Source of the DNA: Elgaria multicarinata webbii
Taxonomy: Eukaryota; Chordata; Lepidosauria; Squamata; Anguidae
Direction of reading: 5' to 3'
DNA: 64,000 nt
Assembly: GCF_023053635.1 (NCBI RefSeq)
Contig: NC_086182.1
Span: forward strand, 24,363,001 to 24,427,000
The position numbers and the translations under genes are program-made. Below the pieces are notes generated by a model. The model did not search any database. It was not told where the DNA came from and saw nothing but the letters and a program-made list of their open reading frames with translations. Positions within the stretch are counted from its first letter, which is position 1; each line of letters begins with the position of its first letter. This document shows, piece by piece, positions 11,750-22,823 of this stretch.

Positions 11750-11940
11750 TCAGAGCTATGCTAGATCAGACCAAGGGTCCATTTAATCCAGCATTCTGTT
11801 CACACAGTGGCCAACCAGCTGTTGACCAGGGATCCACAAGCAGGACTTGGTGCAACAGCACCCTACTTCCCATGTTCCCCTGCAACTGGTGATTATATAC
11901 TTACTGCCTCTGCTACTGGAGAGGGCTAGTAGCCACCTAT
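11750..11940 (+). repeat. GGATCAGACC dispersed repeat, copy 1
   Basis: CTAGATCAGACCAAGGGTCC then CATTTAATCCAGCATTCTGT and TTCACACAGTGGCCAACCAG, ending in CACCCTACTTCCCATGTTCC and a GCAACTGGT block. The same run of words is found at 31921 and 38860 in this direction and at 33525 and 49590 reversed. It is an old amniote-type interspersed repeat; I cannot name its family with certainty. The strand given is arbitrary. Confidence 0.6.
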
Positions 11941-12059
11941 ACAAAAAATAACAAAATTAGCCCAATTACAGCAAAAATCATAGTTAAAAGGCAAGACTTC
12001 ATAAAGAGTCATGTATCTCTTCTTGCATGCAAAGAACATACCAGATAATCCATATGGTA

Positions 12060-12594
12060 TTGTGGCGTTACACCCCACAAGTCAATTCCAAATGTATGTC
12101 TGCGGTTTGTAAGTCTGTGGTTTTTAGAATGTTGGCCTGAGTGGGTGGAGTTAGAATGTCTTGGGAGGGGGGAAGGAGTGATATATAAGGGAAGGACTGA
12201 GGGGATTGAGAGTTCTTTTCAGGAAAAGCTTTTCAGGGGGACTTGTTAGGTACTCTTAGAGTCTGTAATGCTCTCTGTATTTATGGTACTTAAGTTCTGG
12301 GAAATTTGAGAGTCAGTGTAGTGAGTGGTGTCTTTAGGGTGTGGTGTGCACATAGTGGAAGTATATTAATCAATACTGATAATAAAGAAAGTTCAAGAGT
12401 GATTGTGTGAGAAAAAGGAAAGTGCGGATGTGAATGAGTGACCGGATTGTATGAAAGGTTTCAAAAAGGTTTTTAAATGTTGTTATTTGAAACAAAGCTT
12501 ATGAACTTTTAAAAATAAATTTTGATTGTTTTGTTTTTAAACTACCACAAAAGTCCCACGTGTCTGTTTGGCATTTATCATCTTAAGTTTACAC
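12060..12594 (+). mobile_element. possible solitary LTR
   Basis: The block opens with TGTGGCGTTACACCCC and closes near TTTACACA. Between them lie a TATA-like GATATATAAGGGAAGG (about 12179) and two AATAAA-type signals (about 12380 and 12514). Roughly 530 bp with TATA and polyadenylation signals in LTR-like order suggests a solo LTR of a retrovirus-like or gypsy-like element. I see no clear target duplication, no second copy in the window and no internal coding region, so this is tentative. It would be a fossil in any case. Confidence 0.3.
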
Positions 12595-12896
12595 ATTCAG
12601 CACCTACTCTGACAATAATTCACCTAAGCAGATATAACTCACAGCGCATTATTATATAAATTAAAAACCATTCTCCATTTTAAACCCCTTTCTTCACATA
12701 GTTTGGAGGAAGGTGGTTTTTATCCTTTGCCTCAGGCGTATCAAGCGGTGGTGCTTAGCTTGAGCAGGGAGTAGCCTCGGCCGGGTCTGGTGTTCAGAGC
12801 CTGTGTCGCCCCATAAGAAGTGGTGGCAGCCGTGAGGTCTGGTGTTCAGAGCCTGTGTCGTGGCAGGTATTAACCAAACACAGAGGTTAGATTTAA

Positions 12897-12983
<87 letters not shown>

Positions 12984-13671
12984 GCACTGTGGAAGTAAAT
13001 GCACAGTTCTCTTCTTGACCTGGATATAACACATGGTCAAAACAGTAATAAAGAACTCTTTTTATCATCATTTCAACTTCTTCTGAAAATGTGCAGAAAT
13101 CATTTAATACCATTTGAATAGTGATATTAATGTTTCAACTTTTTAAAAGGGTGTTTGGGTTGTATTTTAGCCCTTGAAAAATTGTTTTAGTTCTCTGTGA
13201 TTATTAATTATCATATGACTGTGGCTGGTATTATGTTTATTTTCTCTGTTCAAGTGAAGGTCTGGCTTCTACTGAATTTTCATATTGTGTTTGTATTGTG
13301 TGTATCTGATGTGTTTAATGATTTTTTCAGAGTACAAAGAATATAGATTATGGGGCAGCAAGCAAATCATACAGCAAGCAAATCATAAATATGTCTTCCG
13401 TCTACAAGAAATATTGGCAAGAATTGATAGGATAGCTGTCATTGTACTTCTTGTCACTGTTTACCAGCTTCAGTGGAGGAATGGAATGCCATCATTCTGG
13501 TGAGTAGGGGTTTATGGGTTACACCTCTTCAAACCTCACCCCAAAATGTGTGTTGAGGGAAGCCTTAATTCAAATTAATGCAAAGTCCAAGGCAGACAAA
13601 ATGAATTTCTTCTTCACAAAGAAAATTCTTTCCTAATGCCATGCTGAAATAGGAAGTGCATTTTGTAAATA
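12595..13671. other. non-coding stretch with a large microsatellite
   Basis: Besides the GT/GA repeat at 12899-12981, near 12780 and 12840 the phrase GGTCTGGTGTTCAGAGCCTG is duplicated about 60 bp apart, a small tandem duplication. No gene recognised. Confidence 0.5.
12899..12981. repeat. compound (GT)n(GA)n microsatellite
   Basis: About 19 GT units (12899-12937) pass directly into about 22 GA units. Both runs are uninterrupted. A 139-codon minus-strand frame across it is a translation of the repeat and is not a gene. Confidence 0.95.
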
Positions 13672-14146
13672 CTAGCTGTACACGGCATAACATATGCCGT
13701 TGTAGCATATCTTAAAGTTTATTAATTAAATATCATTGTGGGGGTGCAGGTTGCTTGGAGGCGCTGTCTGGCAGACCTGGGGGGGGGGGGCAGGGAGGTC
13801 AGTGGAGGGGTAGCAGGTGTCCCCCTCTCCTTGAGGTTCCTGTCAGCCTTGGGCTGCCCACCCAGCTCACATGAGATTAGGCCAGGGCCTGGGCTCGCAG
13901 CAGGAGAGCGGCCTCCCACCCAGCCACCAAGGGCCCCCGCTGTGCCTCATTCATGCTCCGGACTGTGGCACTGCCCCCTTCGTGGGGTGTGGGAGCGAAG
14001 AGGCAGAAAGGGGGTAGGATTACCTTGGAAAGCCTGGAGGAGTCGGGCGAGGGGCTTAGCAACCTGTATCAGCTGACATTACATGTTACTGTTGTTTAGC
14101 AACCTGTATCAGCTGAAGCCTTTACGGAAACATACCTAAGTGTTTT

Positions 14147-14191
<45 letters not shown>
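13672..14191 (+). mobile_element. element starting ACTAGCTGT and ending in (AGAT)n
   Basis: It begins with AAATACTAGCTGTACACGGC and ends in the AGAT microsatellite at 14147-14191. Reptile repeats beginning 'actagctgtncccggc' and tailed by AGAT-like microsatellites are familiar to me, but I cannot assign a class. The interior is GC-rich and includes a G10 run, in contrast to the flanks. A 21-bp phrase beginning TTAGCAACCTGTATCAGCTG occurs twice (about 14057 and 14097). Open frames in the GC-rich interior overlap on both strands and are not supported. Confidence 0.45.
14147..14191. repeat. (GATA)n microsatellite
   Basis: About eleven uninterrupted GATA units, perhaps the 3' tail of the element before it. 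Confidence 0.95.
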
Positions 14192-14192
<1 letters not shown>

Positions 14193-15271
14193 TTCTGTAC
14201 TCACGCCCAGCACAAATGCATCTCTTCTCCATTTTGGCAATTGGAAGGAAATCTATTAACAGGACAGGGGGGGAAACATTTGCAATACAGTTCCCCTCTG
14301 ACATCCCCTCAGACTGAAGAGAATGCAGCCAATTCCGAGTGAGGGCAGGAAGCATGACATCACCAAATAGCCACATTTGATTGCCTACATTACATAATGA
14401 CACTATTATTCATATATGATATGATCACATTGTTGCAATCCACCTTGTGAGGGCTTCTGCCCTGAAAAGCGGCCAAGAAATGTTTAAATAAATCAATAAA
14501 TCACTGATTGACTGGAAACACCTAGGTAGAGGTGGTGGTGTCCTCAAACCAGCAGCAGGCAGGGATAAACTGTTATTTAGTTCTTGATTTACATGTAGTT
14601 GGACCCAACTTAGACATGACTACAGCAACCCAACTGAAATCAATGGTACTTGCTGGTTAACTCAAATCTAATTTATTTCAGTTAGTATATTCCAATCCAT
14701 GCCCCCCATTATTATGCATAGAGTATTATGAAGTTCAAGGGGACAGGTGCCTGCCTGTAGAAGCTCACAACCTAAAATTCAACACAGGGAAAACAGAGAA
14801 AGAGGATGAAAGTGGAGGCAGGAGTGGGGGAAAAAGTGAAAAGAATATCATGAAGAGAGTTGTCATAGCAATGGTTAGGACTGCACTGTATATTTTCCAG
14901 CAAAAATGTTCAAGGTAGAAGGAGATTTTTAGGTGGCTGGACATTTTTTATTATAAATATACAGTTCAGTCCCAACCTGAACTGTATATTCAGGTTGGGA
15001 CTGACGCCAACTGGCTTAGATGGTTTACTGGGGAGAAAGAATTGGACACGATACTGGAAGACAGACTTAGCAGTCGATACCAGCCATGGCAATGGAAATC
15101 AAGCCTCCATGATTAGGAGTAATGTACTTCTGTTTCATACATGCAAGGAGCAGAAAACAGGGATTTGTGTTCTGCTTGTGAGCTTCCTAAGCTATCTACC
15201 TGGCTGGAAAAATAATGCTGGATTAGATAGGTCTTGAAGTGATCCAACATGCCAAATTTAAGTTCCTTTAA
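14192..15271. other. non-coding stretch containing nested hairpins
   Basis: Mostly unrecognised. A short tail-like piece at about 14435-14500 (GCAATCCACCTTGTGAGGGC, then AAATAAATCAATAAATCA) looks like a decayed LINE 3' end. The overlapping hairpins at 14957-15004 are listed separately. Confidence 0.45.
14957..15004. repeat. two overlapping, mutually exclusive perfect hairpins
   Basis: Hairpin A pairs 14957-14969 (ATATACAGTTCAG) with 14977-14989 (CTGAACTGTATAT). Hairpin B pairs 14966-14981 (TCAGTCCCAACCTGAA) with 14989-15004 (TTCAGGTTGGGACTGA). All arms are perfect, but the two structures share bases 14966-14969 and 14977-14981, so only one can form at a time. Confidence 0.85.
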
Positions 15272-15372
15272 AGGGCTAGGTCTACACTATTGAAGTGCAC
15301 TGATAACTATTGGGGCTAATTACACATTCCATATACCGTTTTCATAGTGTAATTCCCTGCTTCAATCCACGT
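15272..15372 (-). mobile_element. MITE-like repeat (CTACACTA family), copy 1
   Basis: AGGTCTACACTATTGAAGTG, CACTGATAACTATTGGGGCT and CATTCCATATACCGTTTTCA are the antisense of the words at 43215-43354 and 48911-49020 (for example AACAGTTGTCAGTGCACTTC). It is a diverged copy. Confidence 0.55.
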
Positions 15373-15397
15373 TATCCAAAATACTGCAAAAAATGTC

Positions 15398-15600
15398 ATT
15401 GGGAATGTCTACACCATGCCTTTTCCCCAGGGTTGCCCCTGGATTGTTCCTGTGTGTCCAGATGATGTGCAGGGGATCCCGGGGGCTTTTAGGGATGACC
15501 CCTCTATTTTTCAGGGACAACTGGTTGTCCAGTTGTCCTGATTTTCCCTGCAGTTCTGGGACCATCCTGAGGACCATGGCTGATGTGCCACACACTCGCA
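15398..15600. mobile_element. MITE-like repeat, TAA/CTAGACC family (mid-length copy)
   Basis: Words GTCTACACCATGCCTTTTCC, GCAGGGGATCCCGGGGGCTT, TTTAGGGATGACCCCTCTAT and TGGGACCATCCTGAGGACCA follow the same order as the copies at 37523 and 56137. Terminal repeats are weak. Confidence 0.5.
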
Positions 15601-15641
15601 AAGCCTGAAATGGGCCCAGAGCTACTCGGGGTGGCTCTTTG

Positions 15642-16285
15642 CCCATGGGCAGGGCCGCTGCTACCATAGAGTCCACTCAGGCGGCCACCTAGAGTGCCAA
15701 GCTAAGAGGGGCGCCAGGCACAGTGCAGCACTCACGTGCGTTGGCTGTGAGCTGGCCCAGCCCAAGGATTCAGCTAGGCGTGGGCAGGCGAGATGGCGCC
15801 CCAGCCCGCCCAGCCGAAGCGAAGCCAGGGACGCTGGGGTGGGGGTGGGACGGTTCTATGTTCAGACTTCCAGAATGCGCCTGGAAGAGAGAGGGAGAAT
15901 GTATGGGTGAATGGGGTGCATGGAGTCTTTGAGTGAATGCATGTCTTCATGCGTGTGTTTGTTTGGAGTGAGTGATGCTGAGTATGTGTGTGCGTGTGCG
16001 TGTGAGTTTGGGGGGGGATGATTTGGAGGCGATATTCCTACTAAATAATGCATTTTAGACCCATAGACGTTCCTTTCCAATTCATTTGCTATAATTGGCA
16101 TGACGTATTTTTTGCACTTTAAAATAAATTTAGCAGTTTCAAGCTTTGTGCTTCTTATTTTTTCCAGGAAACATATGTTCTTAAAAATCAAAGTTGGCAT
16201 TTTTTGGGGGGTGGGGTGGGGTGGGGTGAAAGTAGCTCACCTTGCCTAGGGTGCAAAATAGTCTGGCACCGGCCTTGCCCATGGG
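15642..16285. mobile_element. inverted-repeat DNA element, about 640 bp
   Basis: The left end CCCATGGGCAGGGCCGCTGC and the reverse complement of the right end, CCCATGGGCAAGGCCGGTGC, differ at only two of 20 positions, so the block has terminal inverted repeats. The left end then reads CTACCATAGAGTCCACTCAG, similar to the dispersed CTACCATTAGGCAGAGTGAG word at 31711 and 58978, which suggests those are ends of related elements. The interior is GC-rich at first, then AT-rich, with no transposase frame visible, hence non-autonomous. The superfamily is not assigned because the target duplication is ambiguous. Confidence 0.5.
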
Positions 16286-16875
16286 GGTGGGGGGTGGGGA
16301 CAGCAGTTTCTCCATCCCCAGGATGGCAAGTGTTTTGGTGTGCAGTGTGTGTGTGTTTTAACATATCAACTTTGCTGCGTGTGTGCTCCTCTTCCGGCAA
16401 AAAAAGAAGAAGGTGTCTGTGACATCCCTCCTTCTGTGACATTGTGCTGCCATTTGGATGCAGAACCAGGTAAATTCATGATCCTCCCCCTCCCTCCCTC
16501 TACACCCTTAGGTGTAGACAAGCCCGTTGTGTGTCTTACGAGGTATAAATGTCAAGAGGGTAAAGCATTACCATGATGAGATCTGGCAAAAGGTGATATG
16601 ATGTGACACATGGTGTAGATTTGGCTAGGGTGGCCATATCCATGAGTCCTGTTTTACAGAGAAGAGTGTTCTATTTGCTGGGTTCTCCTCTATTTTTAGG
16701 CATCCCCTATTTCAGTGGTCTTCAATTGGTCCAGACCCAGAACCCACCTTGGACTCCCAACCTGCAATATGGGACCCACTTCCACAACTTCACAATTGCC
16801 CAACATGGTGGAAACAGCTTTTCTGTGACCTATTGGACAGATTTTGTGACCCTCTTTGGGGATGTGACCCACCAG

Positions 16876-16945
16876 TTTTATTTTTATTTATTCATTGCAT
16901 TTTTATACCACCCAACAGCCGAAGCTCCCTGGGCGGTTCACAAAA
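16876..16945 (-). mobile_element. L2-group LINE 3' UTR remnant
   Basis: TTTTATACCACCCAACAGCC then GAAGCTCCCTGGGCGGTTCA is the antisense of the 3' UTR seen at 5100 and 6290. Only about 70 bp remain. Confidence 0.8.
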
Positions 16946-17084
16946 GGCTGGCTTGACAGGCTGCCCAGTCCAATTCTGGTTTAAATATAAAGAACCCTAA
17001 CAACTGTGGTCTATCAACAGGTAGCACCAGGACAAAAGACTGAACAGGCAAGCACACCTGTTGCTGTCTTTGGCATGACTATTT

Positions 17085-17220
17085 ATGAATTTGCATCTAT
17101 ACATATAAATTAGCATATACACATTTAATGCAAATTTGTGTCCTCTTTTGCCCTCTCTTGGGGGTAATATGTTCCTTCTTTTTGGGAGGCAATTCAGAAG
17201 TGGCCAACCTAGGTGTTCAT
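17085..17220 (+). repeat. dispersed repeat shared with 27525-27650, copy 1
   Basis: ACATATAAATTAGCATATAC, GCAAATTTGTGTCCTC and TTCAGAAGTGGCCAACCTAG line up with ACATATAAATTAGTCCATGC, GCAAATTTTATGTGTG and TTCAAAAGTGGCCTTCCTAA in the same order at 27525-27650. Both copies are diverged and in the same orientation. Family unknown. Confidence 0.45.
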
Positions 17221-18184
17221 GGAAGAAAAGCTCTGCAAGTCCCCCACCTCCGCATCCCAAGAAAGCCAAAATCGCAAAGCCTACCATCACCCAATGTATT
17301 ATTATCGTAATTACAGCAGCTGTCCATTTTTTTTCCAGAATGTGATGAGAAGTAATTAAAGGCCTGAGATATCGTAAGGAAGCTGAAGGATTTTATTGGT
17401 GAGTGGGCGAGTGTCCCCCGCCCCCCGAAACTCAAAAAGAAGAAGACGAAGTGCCTCTCCCAGCAATGTTCAACTCTGGATGCTCTGCTACTGACGTCTT
17501 GCATCAACACACTCCCTCTCCCTCTTTCCACCCCCTCCCCTCCCCTCCCCTCCCCAGAAAACTCTTGTCAAAGCTCTCGGGCTCATGAATAATTCAAGCC
17601 GACACGGTGCTTGGTTCAAATTAGTTTGGAGGAAACGCAAAGTCTACAGAATGGGTGAGCGTAGGTGGTACTTGCAGATGTGTGAATCCCCCCCTCCTCC
17701 TTTTTCCTTCAGCCTCCGGGACTTGCTGAGCTTTCTCCATCATCACCCTTCCGTCTGGCCATACCTTTAATCCGGTTATCACCCTTCTCTTTGTGTTATA
17801 AATGGACAGACACTGACCAAGAGGATTTCCTTTGCTTTTCACTCACCATCTTCAACTCTGAAATGAACAAACCAAGCCTGGATATTAATGCAAAGAGATA
17901 TCAGGGTGATGGTGGGGGGGGGGGCAGGGTGTTCTGCACGCCTACACTGCTTTTGTACCAGACATATGTCTCTTTGTACAGCCTCCTGCCAGAATTCCTT
18001 CTCAGGTAAATAGCACTTGAATGGTTTTCTTTGGAGGGACACATTTTATTGGATGCTAGGAAAGAAATGGGTCATAAGGCTTCTCTACCCTTAATCCCAA
18101 CTCAGAGTTAACCTGGCACACTAAGCCATTCCAACCCCCAAAATAGCTTGGCTAATTGCAGGTGTGAAGGGTGAGAAGAGAAGA

Positions 18185-18980
18185 GACACAGAAATGGGAT
18201 TAAATATGGGCCACTTTTATTTAAAAGACCTGCAGAAGGGGGTGAAGGCCTGAGCGGGCATCATCGCTTGGCCAATTCACAGACCATTGTTAGGATTGCG
18301 CGATTCATTCACCGCCCGCAACGTGGTGCCTGGCAATTTGCCACCTCGCAGGGCTCTGAGTGGGTGAGGAGGGTTGGCCTCAAAGGTCACCCTTATTCTG
18401 GTGCTGCAAGGCTCCTAGTTGTGGGCCTCTGGCATTACCCATCACCACAACAGTGCCTAGGAATGCTAACCAATATTAAACTTGTTCCAGATCCCACCAC
18501 CAACCTGCCTACCCTCCAAATGTGACCAAATTGAATTAACCAAATTAACCTACTTAATACTCCCTACCTGTCTTCAAGTGTAAAGTAGGCAAAATAAAAT
18601 AAAATAACCAAAATAGATTATGAGCAAAAAAAAATCCTACTTGGCCTCCAAAAAGATGACCAGCCAGCCCACACTGTCTACAGGGGAGGGAGGGAGCCGT
18701 ACAACGAAGAGGTAGCTGGGAGGGGTGTGGGTGAATATATGCTCTCGTTCCTCCCCCAGCACCAGTGGCTCCACATGGAGGTCACCAATGGCAAACCTCC
18801 ATGCCCTGTCACATCACCCTCAACCGCAATTGGCCTCTCCCCACCCAGGTGCACCAAGCATGGATTTAAGGCATTTCTGAGCCCAACTAGGACCCTGATG
18901 GCATGATTGGAAGTCTGACTCTTTCCATCCATGAGTCTGGAGCAGTCCTTACCCATCTGCTGAATTGGTGGTGGCATTCT
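18185..18980 (+). repeat. possible dispersed repeat related to 29555-30180
   Basis: Words CCAACCTGCCTACCCTCCAA, AAGTAGGCAAAAT and CCTACTTGGCCTCCAAAAAG have counterparts in the same order at 29840-29960 (CAACCTGCCCATTCCAAACA, GAGTAGGCAAAAACC, CCTACTCAGCCCCCCTCCTC). The match is patchy, so this is a tentative old repeat pair of unknown class. The open frames inside do not resemble any protein I know. Confidence 0.3.
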
Positions 18981-20635
18981 AGTACTAGGGTGTCATTCCT
19001 CCCTGTGTCAAACATTCATCACTTTTTAGGGGGGAAATAATACATAGAAAATCCAGATGAAATATTCCTCAACACCCCCCCACCCCCCAAAAAAACAAAC
19101 CAGAGGGCAACAACATCAGGGCTCAGTTATACATGTATATGTAACATTGAGGAATTCACCTTGACCTTCCATGTTCCATTTTTGCGCTTCCTTTGTGTCT
19201 AGTCTTTTCTGTTGCAATGACTATGCATACTTGGTGATTACATAAATGTGTTCTTGTTGTTTTTGGTGGTGTTATTCAAAATGATGACATCTCTTACCAT
19301 TTCCCCATTTTGCTGCGAGCTCCCCAACCTCATTTCCAGCAGCTAAGACAGACAGACGATTACAAAGACAAAGCTTAATGAGACATATTTTAAAGGTTAC
19401 TCAAGGCAATAAACCTACACATTTTACTATTTAAACTTCTGAGGCATTTAAAACTTAAGAGCCACCCTGAGAAATACTCTGTTGGTACCAATCTGACCTA
19501 CCAAGAGCCACTCACTGTTTTGCCTCTGGCATCTTCTGGTTTCTCCGACTGAAATGAAATATGGTCAGATTTCTCATCACCATGGGCCTCACTGTAATGC
19601 AGTTCTAGTGTCACAAGATGAGAAAGGGGTGAAATTTTCATTCTCGTCAGTGCAGTAATTCAAATTCTAATGTCATTGCAACACCTCATCTTCTTCAGTG
19701 CCCAGGAAATGAACTAGCCAACTTCAGTGTTGTGAAAGTCAGTGGTGCCATTAGGGAAGGACTTTGGGTAGACGGCTGGGATCTGATTCAGTGGAATGAT
19801 CCGGAGCCCCCCCCAAAAAAACTCAGCTGAGCTAGCCCGCCAGATGTGAAGTTGGGATGAGAAAACCAGGTGTGTACAAGTTCTCCAAACTTCACTTCAA
19901 AACTTGGTTCATCTCACTCCAGTTCTCCTTTGTGATCAGCTTTTCCAGTTCATTCAAATGGGAAATGTGCACATTTTGAACAGGAGAAGTGAGCACTTTT
20001 CTGTGTGTTTTACAAAAGTGTGCAGTTTGCCTCCATTGGCTAAAATATGAAAACAGGCTTGATTTTTATTTATTTATTTATTAAAGGTGAATTAAAAACA
20101 AAAAACTGTGCTTTTTTTTCCTCTTAACGTGAATGCAAAGTTCAGGAATTTGCAAATAATTTTGGAGAACCTGCACTCCATTTTGTGTTTGGGGTTTTGA
20201 GCAAGACTTCTTCAAATTCAATGAAAACTGAAATGAAATTTTCAAAAATCTGTAATGAGAAGTCAGTCAAACAATGCACATGATCACCTAAAAGTGAGGG
20301 GGACGATGACGGGGGACTCCATAGAACATTAAATCCACAGCCAAACTTTACCTAGCTGCAGGGCCAGTGCAACTGTTGGCAAAAAGAGTCTGACTTTAAA
20401 ATTGTGCCCTGCGTAAAGCTCACTGTTCCACCATTTCATTTAACTCACTCCTAGTGGTGGCTTCAACTTTTTTACGGGTTCTCAGAAAACAGGGGGCTGC
20501 AGCAAACTACTGTGTGGGGTGAAAAATTGACCTAGAGAATTGAGGTCTACTGGCAGTTGTTGTCTGAACCTCCTTTATGCAAGAGAACACCGCCTCTCAT
20601 GGTTGAAGGATACCCAGAGCCATGAGTGCCTTTAC
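18981..20635. other. non-coding stretch
   Basis: No gene. The part at about 19860-20250 has alternating words such as GTGCACATTTTGAACAGG and AATGCAAAGTTCAGGAATTT that recall the A-rich repeat at 23300-23540, without a clear alignment. Confidence 0.4.
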
Positions 20636-21352
20636 TATTTATTTATTTAAAATATTTATATCCCGCCCTATATCACTAAGATCTCAGGGTGGTGTACAGA
20701 TAAAAACATACAGTATAAAACAATAAATATACACAGTTAAAAACAAATTAAACCATGATCCAAGTTAAAACAATATATAATTTAAAAGCAATAGATACAG
20801 ATTAAAACAGTTAAAACAATGTGCCAGTGAGTTTAACCATCAAAGGCTTTGTTAAAAAGCCATGTTTTTCCTTGGCGTCAAAATGAAATCAATGTTGGCG
20901 CCAATTGGGCCTCCAAGGGGCGGGCATTCCACAGTCAGGGTGTGACCACAGAGAAAGCCCTCTCCCTTATCCCATCATAATGTATATGTTGCATTGATGG
21001 GATGCAGAGAATGGCTCCTCCAATAGACCTAAGGTCTTGGGCAGGCATATATAAAGAGAGGCGTTCTCTCAATTATCGAGGTCACAAGCCATTTAGGGCT
21101 TTAAATGTCATTACCAGCACCTTGAATTCCAACCGGAAGTGTATAGGCAGCCATTGCAGTTCCTTTAAAACCGGTGTTATGTGGGCTCTATAAGAGGTAC
21201 CCACCAGCAGTCTAGCTGCTGCATTTTGCACTAGCTGCAACTTCCATGTCATCTTCAAGGGCAGCCCCACGTAGAGTGCATTGCAGTAGTCTAATCAGGA
21301 AGTTACCAGTTCATGCACTACTGTGGCTAGGTTGTCCTTGTCCAGGAAAGGC
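20636..21352 (-). mobile_element. L2-group LINE 3' end, longest copy of its subfamily
   Basis: On the minus strand the coding part reads LDKDNLATVVHELVTS, a stop, then LDYCNALYVGLPLKMTWKLQ, VQNAAARLLVGTSYRAHITP and LQWLPIHFRLEFKVLVMTFK. That is the region after the reverse-transcriptase core in L2/CR1-group ORF2. The stop is TGA where family members have arginine before LDYC, so CGA to TGA CpG decay is likely. The 3' UTR runs down to 20636 with CCACCCTGAGATCTTAGTGA and ATATAAATATTTTAAATAAA read on the minus strand. Confidence 0.8.
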
Positions 21353-22682
21353 TGTAGCTAGGGGAGTCAGAGCATGCCCTCACTTAACATGGGGCTACAT
21401 TGGCAGCAGTGGGTGTTGCCTCCAAATTGGCTGGAGCCTGTGCGATGTAAGAACTAAGATGGTGGCATAGGACAACAGTGGGTGCTTCCCTTAATGGGTC
21501 CAGCCCCCATAATTACCCATGTGAACTTTGCACCCTGTGAAGCAAATGCTAGCTACTTTCTCACTGAATAGATTTTTGTTTGGTTTGATTATTTTTTTCT
21601 TTGTACAGCCAGATGGAGACCAGACATGGTTATCACTCTGAGTACATTTCTGCATGATAGGATGGCATTTATGCCCATCCCCCTTTCTACTGGCTGGGTA
21701 GAAAAATCGTAATCTTCTAGAGTCTTCTTTGGCAAGTTTTGAGCATAGCTTCTTCTAGCTAGTTTGTTCTGAGATATATCTTGCTTTTATGAAATTGATG
21801 CTCCGTGAAATGCTTGGCTGAATGGTGGAAACTTCCTTATTGGAACCACATCAGCATTGAGGTAGGACTCCATTGAATTTCTCTCCCCACCCCACCACCA
21901 ATGCAAGGTGCAAGCTTAGAGAGAAGGCAAAGCAAGATTTTGAAAACAGGGTGAGGGGAGGAGACACACAACATGTTCAGAGCTTACTTCAGAGCGGTGA
22001 GATGGAAAGCCACTGTAAGCTGTTAGAAAGTTTCTCACACCCTGTTGCAGTTCTGATACTGACAACAGAGAAGAACAGTGTATAACACCTGTACTGAACT
22101 TTCCAGTACAACTGTCAATTGCATTAAAAAGGGATACAGATACATTGATGTGGAAATTATGCTGCAAGGCAAATAAATTTAAGATTCTGTAGATGGAACT
22201 GCAAAACCTTAGGCTTCTCCTCCTCCACCTCCTTCTTCTTATTTTGGCACAATCATGTACTAGAATGACAAAACAATGTTGCAGAATCAAATGAGGTCAA
22301 CTGTGGCTTACAGGTATTTGGTCTGGTAATGCTGAAACATTGAGGAAGCATAGAACTGTGCTTTATGAACAGAGCAATGATAAGGTTTTCCACATCCCAT
22401 TGCTCTGTTATTTCTCTTGCTTCATCTTCCCTGCATCCCACTCTGAGAATTTCTTAAATTAATTACAGAACCAGTCCATGCATGGTTTGCCACAGCTTTT
22501 GGCTTCCTTTCCCTTCTTTTTTCATGCTCTTAAGAAAGATTATTTATGATTGCTGATGGACATGTGTGCCCTAATAAAACCCTGCAGCAAAGCCATCATG
22601 CTGGGATTGTATGTTTGATAGCATCTTTTATTGATTGATTGATTGAGTGATGCAGGGAAATGTAGGGTAAGTGCTTGATTAA
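21353..22682. other. unique non-coding stretch
   Basis: No repeat or gene recognised. A 124-codon minus-strand frame (21916-22290) begins with an arginine run coded by a CCT/CTT-rich tract and has no family resemblance. Confidence 0.5.
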
Positions 22683-22823
22683 GACCAAAGCTACACCTAA
22701 GGTTTATCCTGGGGTTGTCCAGGGTTCGCCCCTGCCTGAGCACTGGATCCCCTGTGTGTCACCTAGATGAACAGGTTTGACCCCTGGACAATCCATGGAT
22801 AAACCTTAGGTCTAGCTATGGCC
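22683..22823. mobile_element. palindromic MITE flanked by TAA, 141 bp
   Basis: The left arm begins GACCAAAGCTACACCTAAGG then TTTATCC. The reverse complement of the right arm begins GGCCATAGCTAGACCTAAGG then TTTATCC. Both arms continue to GTTGTCC or ATTGTCC. TAA lies immediately outside each end (22680-22682 and 22824-22826). A 3-bp TAA/TTA duplication with this kind of end is typical of PIF/Harbinger elements. Shared internal words (GGATCCCCTGTGTGTCACCT) place it in the same family as the copies at 35885 and 37523. No coding capacity. Confidence 0.75.

Larger units (their letters stand above)
16286..18184. other. mostly unique non-coding stretch
   Basis: Contains a short LINE tail (16876-16945) and a shared block (17085-17220), listed separately. 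At 16626 TAGGGTGGCCATAT resembles the terminal repeat of the hAT-like element at 60285 but no partner end was found. The part from about 17560 to 17910 is unique and repeat-free. Confidence 0.45.

Noticed and set aside
12060-12594. Complete retrovirus-like element
   Set aside because: Only one LTR-like block is present, with no internal region and no second LTR; at most a solitary LTR fossil.
12694-13113. 139-codon frame with Ser-Leu and Thr-His repeats
   Set aside because: It translates the GT/GA microsatellite; the flanks have no protein likeness.
16626-16760. Another copy of the hAT-like element (TAGGGTGGCCATAT)
   Set aside because: Only one end resembles the terminal repeat and no partner end or 8-bp duplication was found.
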